DNA of 64,000 bases from Okeania sp. SIO1I7 (GCA_010672585.1 JAAHGF010000004.1:504873-568872), one strand, 5' to 3'. Numbered from the stretch's first letter, positions 9,367 through 18,812 are shown. Notes: generated by a model not told the origin, from the sequence alone. Made by a program: numbers and translations.

Positions 9367-9804
9367 ATGGTGAATGCTGCAGAACAGGCCAAAAATTTTC
9401 AAGTAGCTAGTAAGATTGCTGCGATTGTCAATTTATTTAAGTCCCAGTTTGTAGATGTTAAGGTCGATCTCAAGCCCTGGATGAATGACCCAGATACTTT
9501 GGAGTTGGTTGACCCAGATTCTATAGATATTGGATTTCATTTACCTGGTAGAAGTCGGTCTCTCGAAAGTCGTTGTTTATTGGTGCAAATTCGTTTATAT
9601 CAAGACCCCATTGAAGCTTATTCTCGTGTAATTGGAGTAGAAGTTGCTGGTTACGATCATCGTGGAGAACAATGGAAATTATCAACGGTGGGTGGCTGGC
9701 GTTTTGTGGGAAATACCCAACCCACAACAGAATCTGCTGCCAAACTGAAATATTTCTGTAGGCAGATTTTTGAGCTATTCAATAATGATGATTTGGCTGC
9801 TTAA
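9367..9804 (+). CDS. Conserved cyanobacterial hypothetical protein
   Basis: The 145-residue soluble protein has no signal or membrane segment. An N-terminal helical part (AAEQAKNFQVASKIAAIVNL) leads to a mixed alpha/beta body with PWMNDPDTLELVDPDSIDI, SLESRCLLVQIRLYQDP and WKLSTVGGWRFVGNTQPT. The start ATG is fixed by GAGGAG six bases upstream. The end is only 6 bp from the convergent HTH gene, so the two 3' ends nearly touch. The sequence reads like a conserved housekeeping-type cyanobacterial protein, but I cannot name a function. Confidence 0.75.
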   Translation: MVNAAEQAKNFQVASKIAAIVNLFKSQFVDVKVDLKPWMNDPDTLELVDPDSIDIGFHLPGRSRSLESRCLLVQIRLYQDPIEAYSRVIGVEVAGYDHRGEQWKLSTVGGWRFVGNTQPTTESAAKLKYFCRQIFELFNNDDLAA

Positions 9805-9810
9805 TAGGGA

Positions 9811-10281
9811 TTAGCCAAAACCTTTTGGTTCTCGATCTTGGAAGATTTTACGGATAACTTGAACCTCTGGCTCTACTTCTATCCATAAGCGCGCTCCCCC
9901 TGCCTGACTTTTGTTAGGTTTGTGGGGGTGATAAACAATTTTGCAGGGTCCTAATATTTCTGCTTCGTGACAGTAATTGTTTAGCTCCCCTATCTTAACC
10001 GCAATTGCTGGCTCTGTCGTACCATTATCCCGATTGTCATCTATAACTTTTCGCAGAACATGAATAAAGGTATTGCCTGTACGTTTTCCTTTATTCCAAG
10101 TTCCTTCCGGTCCTCGACTACCAGAACTGATTTCTGGCATTCCACGACCATTTAGAGGAATTATCCAAAATCTTTTCACTTTTCGCGCTCCTTTAACCCG
10201 TCCTTGTTTTAGCAGAACTCTGAGTCTGGCTGTAGATATATTTAAAAGGAATGCTGCTTCTGTAGTACCTATTTCTGTCAT
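9811..10281 (-). CDS. Helix-turn-helix DNA-binding protein, MerR/excisionase-like N-terminus
   Basis: The first ~45 residues (GTTEAAFLLNISTARLRVLL, then QGRVKGARKVKRFWIIPL) have the layout of a MerR/excisionase-type winged HTH. That domain reads a short DNA site and often flexes it. The C-terminal ~100 residues (GNTFIHVLRKVIDDNRDNG, CKIVYHPHKPN, ARLWIEVEPEVQVIRKI) have no motif I recognise. The start ATG follows AAGGAGA at good spacing. It may be a small transcription regulator; no target site or adjacent partner is visible. Confidence 0.7.
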   Translation of the reverse strand: MTEIGTTEAAFLLNISTARLRVLLKQGRVKGARKVKRFWIIPLNGRGMPEISSGSRGPEGTWNKGKRTGNTFIHVLRKVIDDNRDNGTTEPAIAVKIGELNNYCHEAEILGPCKIVYHPHKPNKSQAGGARLWIEVEPEVQVIRKIFQDREPKGFG

Positions 10282-10515
10282 TATCTTCTCCTTAATTAAT
10301 TCGCAATAGTTTATATTTTCACATTTTAAACTAGATTACATTAAAAATTTAGGTAGTTCTGAAATAATTTCTTGGTTATTTCGGAAAGACTTAAGGTTTA
10401 TGATAAAAAAATCAGAAAATTACTCAGAGCCATAGCACGCAAAAGAGTTGGTTAGGACTACCGAATAATAATGAATCGAATCAGGGAAAATTGTTTTACC
10501 GTTACATACATAAGT
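10282..10515. other. AT-rich intergenic sequence
   Basis: This is the upstream region of the HTH gene. No gene or clear regulatory site is visible apart from that gene's ribosome binding site. Confidence 0.3.
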
Positions 10516-10764
10516 AGGGTTTGCTGAAAAAGTCTTTTTAAGGAGTAGGGTAGTGGGGGAGTAGAGAGTAGTTAGTAGGAACGAAGAATAGAATTTATAG
10601 AGGAGGTAGTCGGATATATTTGTCAGAGTTATTTTTCTGCAATCCCCCCTGCCTTTTATGCTAACTTTTTGAGGGTTTTGGACGTGATACCAGGCACTTT
10701 TTTCAACCAAAAAAAGGCTTTAGTGATTATATATCAATGCTTTGAAATTTAATCACTGAAGCCT
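10516..10764 (-). mobile_element. MITE family B, copy 1 (249 bp)
   Basis: The ends are AGGGTTTGCTGAAAAAG and, reverse-complemented, AGGCTTCAGTGATTAAA. AAGT flanks both sides (10512-10515, 10765-10768). The core on the minus strand (GTGCCTGGTATCACGTC, then CTCAAAAAGTTAGCATAAAA) recurs at 29992-30145 and 42088-42225. No protein is encoded. Confidence 0.75.
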
Positions 10765-10768
10765 AAGT

Positions 10769-11095
10769 AGATAAAAAATAATTTTGCCTATCTACTTGAG
10801 CCTAGCGTCAAACATATAATCAGATCATATTCAGTCGAATAATTATAAATTATAAATAATTAGGGAGGAGTCGCCGAGTTAGGAAAAAAGATAAAGTAAC
10901 CTTACATACAAGGGGATAAACGTAGAAAGTAGAAGGAAAAAATTAAGGTTGTGAGGCATAAAGGAATTATCACGCTATTATTCGGACTTAATATTAGTTG
11001 TGTTTGAATACTTAATCATGCCCATTATTTGTAGAAATTTAATGGCTAAATCTACTACATCTATATAAAAGTTTTTCTGCTCAATACTTATTCTT
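10769..11095. other. Gene-free AT-rich stretch
   Basis: No gene is visible. There are scattered purine-rich runs near 10863-10950, and nothing else I can assign. Confidence 0.3.
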
Positions 11096-11554
11096 TTAGT
11101 AAATAGTAATTGGTGGTAAATTTGGCTGAGGATTAGTAACTCTTCTCAATAATTCTTGTCTAGCTTGTTGAGGATTTTGACCATTAGGAACTTGATATAA
11201 TAATCTACAAGAACCATCTTGAGGATTAGCAGCACAAATAATTGGCTGTCCGTTTTTGGAAATACTGACAGTGATACTTCGATATCCATTTCTTTGTTGA
11301 GTAGATAAAATTCCAGATACTCTAGTACATCTAGTCAGAGCATCTTCTCCTGATTCGGTAAAATAATTATTAGAATTCCAGAGAATAATCGGAATATTTT
11401 GGCCTTGTTTGGTAGCTATTGTTGCTGGTGTTGCCCCGATTCTCCCACAGAAAAAATTAGTAGTTTGAGCTTCAGCAGAACGATTATTTAGAGGAAGATT
11501 TAAAAATCCAATTACTGTGGCAGCAACAATAGAAGTTAATGATAAAATTTTCAT
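11096..11554 (-). CDS. COP23 domain exported protein
   Basis: A signal peptide (KILSLTSIVAATVIGFLNL, cleavage likely after SAEAQ, ~30) precedes a ~120-residue domain. Its features are FFCGRIGATPATIATKQG, IILWNSNNYFTESGEDALTR, CTRVSGILS, SITVSISKNGQPIICAA and CRLLYQVPNGQNPQQA. This matches the COP23 family, named for a membrane-associated protein whose abundance oscillates in cyanobacteria. Four cysteines fall at typical disulphide positions. The biochemical function is not known. The gene stands alone among repeats. Confidence 0.85.
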   Translation of the reverse strand: MKILSLTSIVAATVIGFLNLPLNNRSAEAQTTNFFCGRIGATPATIATKQGQNIPIILWNSNNYFTESGEDALTRCTRVSGILSTQQRNGYRSITVSISKNGQPIICAANPQDGSCRLLYQVPNGQNPQQARQELLRRVTNPQPNLPPITIY

Positions 11555-12318
11555 TGATTATAATCTACATAGATAACAATATGTAAGCATTCAACTATCA
11601 GCAGTCAGCTATCAGCAATTAGTAATGAATAATTACTTTTCAGGTTGAGAAATGGGACTTTGGCAATAACTTTTTATTCTTTTTCAATTTCAAAGGTTGC
11701 TTTTACGCAGACCCAAAATTAATAGCTGTTAACGCAGTTCCTCCGATAGGAGGCTAGCTAATAGCTGACGGCTGTTTGCGCAGCAGTCCGCAGGAAATGC
11801 TTACAACAATACTAATATTTTATAAATTTATATATAGTTCTTGACTGTCAGTAATGGCATTTAAGCAAAATTTTTTTTTAGTATACCTGGGAAATTCTGG
11901 AAGTTCTTATTATCAGTGATTCTTGTGGATTTATCATTTCTAATTAATAAATTACTTGCTTTGCTTATATTCCTTATTCAATTTATTATCTGCCTTAACT
12001 TCGGCTCAGGAAAATCTTCCCAATAATAGTAGTCAATCAACCAGATATAATTTGGAATAATCAACTTATTGGGAGTGGGTTAAAAAATAGTAATTCCGTG
12101 TCAAACTCAAGTAAGCATTCAGCCATCAGCTATCAGCTATCAGCTATGAGTTGTTAGCTCATTATCAGCTCAAAATAGGAATTAGTCTCCAAGGAGAATT
12201 AAAACTTATAAAAAAATGTCTTCAGCTAACCTTAGAAATTTCTTGAATATGTTCATGTATCTGTTTGCGGAGCATTCCGTAGGAAATGCTGAATGCTGAA
12301 TGCTTACAAACTAAAAGT
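11555..12318. repeat. Gene-poor stretch with AGCTGATAGCTGA repeats and micro-elements
   Basis: AGCTATCAGC/AGCTGATAGC repeats lie near 11595-11620, 11745-11800 and 12115-12155. Two forward copies of the 21-nt micro-element (11774-11794 and 12263-12283) interrupt this larger repeat. A short hairpin of CCTCCGATAGGAGG type lies at 11737-11752. Confidence 0.55.
11956..12090 (+). pseudogene. Possible remnant of a secreted-protein gene
   Basis: From a TTG at 11956 the frame reads LLCLYSLFNLLSALTSAQE, which looks like a signal peptide with an ALTSA cleavage region. It then reads NNSSQSTRYNLE, a TAA at 12058-12060, and continues in the same frame as STYWEWVKK to a TAG. A Trp codon mutated to stop would explain this. 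The evidence is weak and the family is not recognised. Confidence 0.25.
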
Positions 12319-13038
12319 TTAGTCAAGATATTTTTGGAAAAATTCTATAGTGCGACTTTGGGCAAGATTAGTAGTTTCTAAGTTATAGTCTTTTCCTTCT
12401 ATCCGAGCAAAGCCATGATTAACATTTGGATAGGAATGTATTGTTACTAAAGGGTAATTACTCAGTTCAATTTTTAGTTGAGACTGAATTTCTAGAGAAA
12501 CATATTCATCTTTTTCAGCAAGATGAAGCATTAATGGATTTTGAATATTAGCCGCTTCATCAAGATTTTTTTCAATGCCAACTCCATAATAACTAACATT
12601 ACATTCTGCTTGGGAACGAGTAGCCATTAAATAAGCGAGTTTTCCTCCTAAACAAAAACCTACACTGCCAATTTTGCCAGTACATTCTGGTAATTCTTTG
12701 AGAGTTTTCATTGTAGAAATTAAATCATCAATTCCTTTATTTTCATCAAAATTTTGGTAAAGTTCAAATGCTTTTTGCCAGTCACTCTCAGATTTATCGG
12801 TAAGTTCAATATCTGCTTCTTGGCGCCAAAATAAATCAGGCACTATTGCAACATAACCTGCTTGAGCATATTCATCAGCTATATTACGCATTACTTCATT
12901 AACTCCAAAAATTTCTTGGATAATTATTAATCCAGGAGCAGGTGTAGAAGTAGGTGTTTTTAAGTAAGCGGAAAAAGTCTCGCCGTTGTTGCTGGGAATT
13001 TTAATTTTCATCTTGGTTAATTGATTTGATCTTGCCAT
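12319..13038 (-). CDS. Dienelactone hydrolase family protein
   Basis: This is an alpha/beta hydrolase of the dienelactone hydrolase type, cytoplasmic, 239 residues. The Cys-His-Asp triad is visible: nucleophile Cys129 in SVGFCLGGK, Asp177 in LAEKDEYV and His208 in NVNHGFAR. The conserved IIQEIFGVN (Glu42) is also present. True dienelactone hydrolases open a lactone in chloroaromatic breakdown; most homologues have unknown natural esters or lactones as substrates. The first ATG is used, though Met10 (MKIKIPSNNGE) is an equally good start. It is a single gene between repeat blocks. Confidence 0.92.
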   Translation of the reverse strand: MARSNQLTKMKIKIPSNNGETFSAYLKTPTSTPAPGLIIIQEIFGVNEVMRNIADEYAQAGYVAIVPDLFWRQEADIELTDKSESDWQKAFELYQNFDENKGIDDLISTMKTLKELPECTGKIGSVGFCLGGKLAYLMATRSQAECNVSYYGVGIEKNLDEAANIQNPLMLHLAEKDEYVSLEIQSQLKIELSNYPLVTIHSYPNVNHGFARIEGKDYNLETTNLAQSRTIEFFQKYLD

Positions 13039-13928
13039 TATATTTATAAATTACTTTAACATTAGTTAGTCAATTCAGTTAGTCTCCTGTCAGAGGAACT
13101 TTCCTATCGGAATTATGTACAAACGTTAATAGTCAGCCTCTTTACAGATGAGCTAAAACTGCGGGCTTAAGTACCTCCTGCAATAGGGAGGCGAGAAGAT
13201 ACATAATTTTCTTTTTTATCACCTTAAAATTTGAGGCTTGATACTTAATTTTTTGTATTTAAAAATAGCATTTAATAAATAATTTTGGTAAAAATCTTAT
13301 TGAGACTCTCAGTGATTGTTTATATTAATAGTGAGTTAATGACTCGGAAATTTTATATTTATTCACCTCAGATTCAAGTTAATATAATCAAACGTAAGCA
13401 TTCCGCTATTAGCTGTCAACTTTCAGCAAAAAGAGGGGGTTTAAATGAATATAGATTTTAAAGCCGACTTTGGTAGTAAGATTTAATTATGCCTCCATTA
13501 GTAAAGCTTTTATCTCAGACTAAAAGCAATAGCTTAAGAGCTGATAGCTGACCGCTAACCGCTGAATGCTTACAATCAAACTAATTACTCAAATAGTTAT
13601 ACTTAAGATTTAATTTCAGTGAATTTTGTTTGAATACAACATTACCATGAAAATTGACAAAGAGAAAAGTAGTTTTTTTACTATAAAATCTTTGTGTACT
13701 TTATTCTCTATTACCTTTTATTCAAAAATATATTTACAATCCAAACGTAAATGCTATATATCTGAGAAATATCAAAGAGTAATATCTATTTCTTAGTCGA
13801 GATTTTTGATTCAAGAAAAAATTTAACTTATTTAAGCTATGATTACTAAATTATTGAATTAAATTGGATAAAAATTATCCATAATAAAATTAGAAAGATA
13901 TTTAAGAGTGGACTTCTAAAAAAAATAC
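13039..13928. repeat. Gene-free stretch with short repeats
   Basis: No gene is visible. GTAAGCATTCCGCTATTAGCTG lies near 13393 and AGCTGATAGCTGACCGC to GAATGCTTAC near 13536-13572; both are copies of the larger repeat without the micro-element. A CCTCC...GGGAGG hairpin lies near 13172-13190. The rest is AT-rich. Confidence 0.45.
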
Positions 13929-13957
13929 TTGACAAAAGTTATAAGTTTTGTTACAAA
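13929..13957 (+). promoter_or_regulatory. Likely housekeeping-sigma promoter of the oxidoreductase gene
   Basis: TTGACA (13929-13934) is followed after 17 bp by TACAAA (13952-13957). The -35 box is perfect and the -10 box matches four of six bases. It is 40 bp upstream of the GTG start. Confidence 0.45.
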
Positions 13958-13996
13958 AATTTTAAAAATTAATATACTTTAAGAGGATTTTAGATT

Positions 13997-15025
13997 GTGA
14001 AAGTAGCGATTGTTGGTTTTGGATTTAATGCAGAGAAAGCCCATGTACCAGTATATAGAGATCGTTCTGATATTCATCTCACAGCAGTAGTAGATCCAGT
14101 AACATCTAGACGTGCAGCAGCGCTTCGACAATATGCAGATATCCGAGTTTATGAACAATTCAGCGATTTATTAGAAGAATATTCTAGTGAAATAGACATA
14201 ATAGATATTTGTTTACCTAATGCTTTTCATGTAGAAAGTATTAAACAAGCATTAGCAGCAGATAAGCACGTCTTATGTGAAAAGCCATTAGTATTGAATA
14301 AAGCTGAATACTATGAATTAGTCAATATAGCAAACGAACGAAAACGTATTTTATATCCATGTCATAACTATAAATTTGCTCCGTCAATAGTTCACGCTGC
14401 CTACTTAATTAATTCAGGTGAAATAGGGATACCTTTATTTGCATCATTTAATATATTTGGTGTAGGTTTTCAACCAGGTGTACGGGGAAAAGATAAAGAA
14501 CTATCTGGTGGTGGTATTATGATAGACCATGGTTTAGATGCAATTTCTGTTGCTCAAACTTTATTTGGTGGTTTCCCTCAACGTATATCTGCACATACTA
14601 GAAGTTTCAATGAAACAAATAGTCAACTTGAAGATGTAGCTGTTTTTTGTTTAGATTGGGAGAGCAAATTAATCAACATTAGTGTCAGTTCTTTAGGGTC
14701 TATTCCAAAAGCTTATTACAGAATTCAGGGGACAGAGGGAGAAATTAGCATCGAGAATAATGATGTGTTTTTAAGTGTTAAAGATAAACCAGTTCAGCAC
14801 ATTTTTGTACCTACATATTTTGACGATCCTGGTCATACTAATTGGTTTAATGGATTGATTGAGAATTTCCTAGATTGTGCTAATAATCCAAATACTGAAC
14901 CATTCTCTTTGATGGAAGCTGGTTTAGTTCTAGAGATAGCTGAAAAAGCTAGTCATTCTAGTAATAATGGAGGTAGTTGGATGGGAATAGAATTTACTAC
15001 TAAGTCATTACAAATGGTTGGTTAA
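13997..15025 (+). CDS. Gfo/Idh/MocA family NAD(P)-dependent oxidoreductase
   Basis: The N-terminal Rossmann fold (KVAIVGFGFNAEKAH, residues 2-16) and CEKPL (94-98, catalytic-region Lys96) identify the Gfo/Idh/MocA family. These enzymes oxidise or reduce sugars, inositols or tetrapyrrole-like substrates. The C-terminal beta-sheet domain has the GGGIMIDHGLDAI helix (~172-184) that carries substrate-binding residues. The length, 342 residues, is normal. The start is GTG at 13997, preceded by AGAGGA. No sugar-pathway partner is adjacent, so the substrate is open. Confidence 0.9.
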   Translation: MKVAIVGFGFNAEKAHVPVYRDRSDIHLTAVVDPVTSRRAAALRQYADIRVYEQFSDLLEEYSSEIDIIDICLPNAFHVESIKQALAADKHVLCEKPLVLNKAEYYELVNIANERKRILYPCHNYKFAPSIVHAAYLINSGEIGIPLFASFNIFGVGFQPGVRGKDKELSGGGIMIDHGLDAISVAQTLFGGFPQRISAHTRSFNETNSQLEDVAVFCLDWESKLINISVSSLGSIPKAYYRIQGTEGEISIENNDVFLSVKDKPVQHIFVPTYFDDPGHTNWFNGLIENFLDCANNPNTEPFSLMEAGLVLEIAEKASHSSNNGGSWMGIEFTTKSLQMVG

Positions 15026-15371
15026 TTTATGACTAGGTTCTGAAACTAGGTCTAAAATTTAAGAAGGTGGTAGGTGGTAGGTTTTAGGTAGTAGATATTT
15101 TGCAATCTACAACTTATTACCTTCTAATTAACTTGGCAAAAAAAATAGGTAAAAAGCTTCTTTTTGGTTATACTAAGAGCTGTAGTCCTACAAGGGGATG
15201 AAGATTAAAATATTTCTGATTTCAAGCTACTGAAAGATGGCGGTAGTTACTGTTAATACAGTTCCGACTCAGAAGGCTAATTTTTCACTTAAATGAAACC
15301 TTTAGAGCTTAGAGATGATCAAATTCCTAATTTTTTTTAGAACAAATTTATCTTCGGTTGTTTTGATGGAT
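15026..15371. other. Gene-free stretch
   Basis: It holds GTAGGTGGTAGGTTTTAGGTAG-type low-complexity sequence near 15065-15095 and otherwise nothing I can assign. Confidence 0.3.
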
Positions 15372-15417
15372 GGGAATCCCGCGCTGCAGGTGCAGGTCAA
15401 CGTCGGGAGGATGTCAA
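15372..15417 (+). mobile_element. Solo right end of a TnpB-type (IS605/IS1341) element
   Basis: It reads GGGAATCCCGCGCTG, a short loop, then CGTCGGGAGGATGTCAA. This is the same terminal hairpin and end that follow tnpB copy 2 at 34624-34669. No tnpB lies upstream here, so it is an orphan end or the trace of a deleted element. Confidence 0.6.
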
Positions 15418-15828
15418 AGTACTTAATTATGACTATTTATAGCAGAAAAAAGAAAGAAGAAGGAAGAAGGAAGAAGGCGATTAATTATCTAGGAAATAAG
15501 GAAAAATCTGGCGTTGTCTGAGTCTTAAGCTTTTGATATATCCGTGCACTTTCCTTCGACTACTATATCAACTTAAATCAACTAAATATCAATCCTAAAA
15601 TAATTTATTAGTTTTGCTATAAAAGAAAATATATTAATACCAAATTCATTTCTAAGTTGCATAGAATAATATATTAATAATAATTGAATGTAGAGCTAGA
15701 TAGACAAGTTAATAAATTTCATAATTCTGTGCAACCTCACATAAAATTTGTATAAGACAACGCTACCTACGACCTACGACCTACGACCTAAAACCTAATT
15801 CTGTACAGCCTCACATCAAATTGCTATA
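15418..15828. repeat. Gene-free stretch with a paired repeat and tandem heptamers
   Basis: The sequence at about 15503-15570 (GGAAAAATCTGGCGTTGTC, then CTTTCCTTCGACTACTAT) recurs at 61583-61650. A run of CTACGAC heptamers lies at about 15765-15790. No gene is visible. Confidence 0.5.
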
Positions 15829-16012
15829 ATACCAAATTGATAAATTTTTGCTACAAATAGCTAAGATATTTCTTAGGGGTCAGGAGTCCTATGGGAATAG
15901 CTTTAATAGCAGTTTTTAGGTCTAAATTTATCTTTTTTGTCCAAGAGACATCTCCTATAAAGTATTTTAATTGCCCTTATAATTCGTAACATTATTTTTT
16001 CACGCTTGGTAT
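15829..16012 (+). mobile_element. MITE family F, copy 1 (~184 bp)
   Basis: The ends are ATACCAA and TTGGTAT. The inner left side is TTTTTGCTACAAATAGCTAAG and the inner right side CGTAACATTATTTTTTCACG. A longer copy with nested insertions is at 30872-31226, and single ends are visible near 2110, 19490, 23140 and 38990. Confidence 0.6.
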
Positions 16013-16272
16013 AAGAGTTTAGGTAAGCATTTCCTGCGGAATGCTGCGCAAACAGCAGTCAGCTATCAGCTATTCCTACGGAATGCTGCGCAAACAGCTT
16101 TATTAATTTTAGTGGACAATTTAAGCTTGCTGTTCTTGTGCTTCAATTCTTTATTTAAAAATGTCGTAGAAGTTAAGCAAATGCTTACTTCATTTATTTT
16201 CATTGCTGAAAGCTGACTGCTAATAGCTGAATGCTTACGAGTTTAGCAATAGGAAATTTTTAATTTCAAACT
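16013..16272. repeat. AGCTGATAGCTGA repeats with two micro-elements
   Basis: Two reverse-orientation copies of the 21-nt element lie at about 16033-16053 and 16075-16095. An unoccupied version of the larger repeat (TAGCTGAATGCTTAC) is at 16224-16238. Confidence 0.55.
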
Positions 16273-16431
16273 ATAGCAATATGATTTTAGTTGTGAGATA
16301 TTGGAGACTTTTGTTTTAGGTATGGAGGGAATAGGGAAGAAGAAAAAACTAATACATAAGAATAAGATAACTGCTATATTCTATACTTCAAAGGAACACC
16401 TCAATTCTCACATCTGATTCCTGATTGCTAT
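16273..16431 (+). mobile_element. MITE family C, copy 1 (~159 bp)
   Basis: The left end is ATAGCAATATGATTTTAG then TTGTGAGATATT. The right end, reverse-complemented, starts ATAGCAATCAGGAATCAG. It matches 59529-59695 along most of its length. It ends nine bases before the ATG of the following gene, so it may supply that gene's promoter region. Confidence 0.7.
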
Positions 16432-16439
16432 ATATAACT

Positions 16440-18353
16440 ATGTCATCAAAAAAATTTCCTAAGTCTCACCGTTCACGTTTACTATTATTGAGTGAACGAA
16501 TTATGGCATTACTAATTCTTGCTAATGTAATGTTAGTAATATTTGATATTACTTATATAAAAATTCGTCATTGGTACTTAAAAATAGATTTATACCTACA
16601 AAAAATTACTGATAGTCCTCAAAAAAAATATCTCCAAAAAGTAGATAATCTACAAGAGGAGTTAGAAAAGAATGGTTTAGAGTCACCAAAAGTAGAAAAT
16701 TTATTAGACGATTTACGCATTAGTAGCTTTGAAATTTTCATTAATCGTCCTCCATTTAAAGTCATTGATAATTATGGAAATTTAGCAAAAATTAGGCAAA
16801 TATTCACTACTCACACCAGAAGAGAAAGTTTTTCACAAGCAGTACAGATTTTTTGGGATGAAAATTACTTAGAAACACAAGGTTGGCAAAGTCAGTTAGC
16901 ATTTTTCAACCAAAAAATTCGTCCTTTAATATTATTGTATGAGCCGAAATTACAGTATGATTTAATTAAAGGAATAGAGCCATTCCGAGATTCACAAAAT
17001 TATCTAATTGCAGTTAATGAACTGAAGATATTACTCGAAAAAAAAGGTATGGAAGGAGAAGAAATAGAACCTTTACTCAAAGAATTACGCGGTTATAGTA
17101 CGGAATTAATTGATACAGACTATGATTTCCAGATAGTTAATCAGATTGTAGTTTTAACTCAAATAAAATACCGGATAAAGCAACATATTTATAGCCAGAT
17201 TCCAGATAGTAATGTGAATTTAACTCCTACTCTTCAAATTTTACAGTCATTAAACCTACTTCAATATTTAGCACCAGAAATTTTGTTGGCAGATAAATCA
17301 TCAAAAATAGCGTTTAATACCTTCTGGAGTAGTCAGTATCTAAAAAGATATCAATGGGAAGAAGAATTAGATTTTTTTTCAGAAAATATCCAGTTTTTAA
17401 TGCACTCTTTTTATTTTCGCGATTTGGGTAAGGATGGGGAATTTGTAGATAGATTTTGGTTGGTAGATTTACCTTGGATGATTATATTTTGGATAGAGTT
17501 TATTGGGCGGACTTTACTAATCAGTTATCGTTCTAATTTAAGTTTGTGGGGTGCTGTTAAAAAGCGTTGGTATGATATTTTTTTATTACAACCTTGGCTA
17601 CCTTCACTGCGAATAATTACTGTATTTATTCGTTTACAGAAAGTTAAACTGCCAGATATGAAACAGTTCTACACCAATATCCGATTCCAACTTATTGGGA
17701 GTTTTGCTCAGGAAATAATTCAAGTTGTAGTAGGTGGGAGTATAAATCAGCTTCAGAATAATATTAGTAAAGGTTCTCTAAAAAAAGCTATTTTTGAATC
17801 AAAAAATAAATCAGATAAAGTTGGTTTAGATAAAAATAACCATGGAAACATTCAGGAAATTATTAACAATATACTTGAAGTAACTGCTTGTAGAGTTCTT
17901 CCAGAAATTTATCCAGATATTGAAGATTTTTTACGCTATCAGGTTGAGAAGTCTATGCAGCAGTTATCTATATATAGACGTTTACAAAAAATACCTTTTT
18001 TACGTCGTTTACCGGATAAAATTGCTAATAATTTAGTGATACAAATATCAAGTACAATTGCTACTTCTCCGCAAAAAGCTTATCAAACACAACCTGATGC
18101 GGTAAGTATCAAACTTAGACAACAGTTAGTCAGACAATTTACAACTAAGTTTCTATCAGAATTGCAAGACAAACAAACTTTTGAAGAAATAGAAATTTTA
18201 ATGATTGATTGGCTTGAAGAAATTAAAAATAGTTACGTTAAACCATCAAATCAAACTAATTTACAACCTGCGGAAACAACTATTCCGAAAATTATTCCTA
18301 CAGAAGTAATTGAGTTAAAAAATGGAGATGGGAGTAATATAGAATCTGGTTAA
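16440..18353 (+). CDS. Large membrane protein with an internal duplication, function unknown
   Basis: The start is set at ATG 16440; an upstream TTG lies inside a MITE and is unlikely. The 637-residue protein has an N-terminal membrane helix (RIMALLILANVMLVIFDI, ~20-40) and hydrophobic stretches near 350 (LPWMIIFWIEFIGRTLLI) and 380-400. The region ~40-340 is a diverged tandem duplication. NLQEELEKNGLESPKVENLL parallels ELKILLEKKGMEGEEIEPLL, and FWDENYLETQGWQSQLAFF parallels FWSSQYLKRYQWEEELDFF. The C-terminal ~230 residues are soluble and helical. I recognise no named family or catalytic motif. It is transcribed alone. Confidence 0.75.
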   Translation: MSSKKFPKSHRSRLLLLSERIMALLILANVMLVIFDITYIKIRHWYLKIDLYLQKITDSPQKKYLQKVDNLQEELEKNGLESPKVENLLDDLRISSFEIFINRPPFKVIDNYGNLAKIRQIFTTHTRRESFSQAVQIFWDENYLETQGWQSQLAFFNQKIRPLILLYEPKLQYDLIKGIEPFRDSQNYLIAVNELKILLEKKGMEGEEIEPLLKELRGYSTELIDTDYDFQIVNQIVVLTQIKYRIKQHIYSQIPDSNVNLTPTLQILQSLNLLQYLAPEILLADKSSKIAFNTFWSSQYLKRYQWEEELDFFSENIQFLMHSFYFRDLGKDGEFVDRFWLVDLPWMIIFWIEFIGRTLLISYRSNLSLWGAVKKRWYDIFLLQPWLPSLRIITVFIRLQKVKLPDMKQFYTNIRFQLIGSFAQEIIQVVVGGSINQLQNNISKGSLKKAIFESKNKSDKVGLDKNNHGNIQEIINNILEVTACRVLPEIYPDIEDFLRYQVEKSMQQLSIYRRLQKIPFLRRLPDKIANNLVIQISSTIATSPQKAYQTQPDAVSIKLRQQLVRQFTTKFLSELQDKQTFEEIEILMIDWLEEIKNSYVKPSNQTNLQPAETTIPKIIPTEVIELKNGDGSNIESG

Positions 18354-18616
18354 TAAAGTATCCTTTTGGGGAGATGGGGAGATAGGGAGATGGGGAGATG
18401 GGGAAATATTTGGTAATGGTTGAAGATGGAACATTTTTTGATACCGAATTAAACGGATTTGATATAAGATATCACTTTTAACTTTTGACTTTTGACTTTT
18501 AACTTTTAACTTTAGTGAATGGGGAGATGGGGAGATGGAGACTTACCCCTAACCTCTTCCAGGAGGGGAATTTGGGGAGATTCGTATATTTGCACAATTA
18601 AATGTATTTCAAATTA
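18354..18616. repeat. GGGGAGAT low-complexity tract
   Basis: Repeated GGGGAGATGGGGAGATAGG units lie at about 18367-18405 and 18518-18540, with CTTTTGACTTTTAACT repeats near 18478-18512. No gene. Confidence 0.5.
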
Positions 18617-18709
18617 TCAGGACTTACTAACGGATACTAAATCCAGTGAAGGCGAATCCCTTTCGCCCCTACATATGGCGTTTTCAAGGTGAATTTGCGT
18701 AAGTCCTGA
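18617..18709. mobile_element. MITE family H (93 bp) with perfect inverted ends
   Basis: The 11-bp ends TCAGGACTTAC and GTAAGTCCTGA are perfect inverted repeats. TTA lies on both sides (18614-18616, 18710-18712), a 3-bp target duplication. It has no coding capacity. The interior contains GGCGAATCCCTTTCGCCCC. Confidence 0.75.
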
Positions 18710-18812
18710 TTATACTAAAAAAACAATTGATTTATAAGCTCAAAAAAGTTCCAAATTAATAGATAATTAAAATACAAAAGCTATGGATTAAATTTAGCTG
18801 GAGGCGTAAAAA

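Noticed and set aside
10420-10710. Minus-strand open frame of 96 codons
   Set aside because: It lies in MITE family B and is not conserved between copies.
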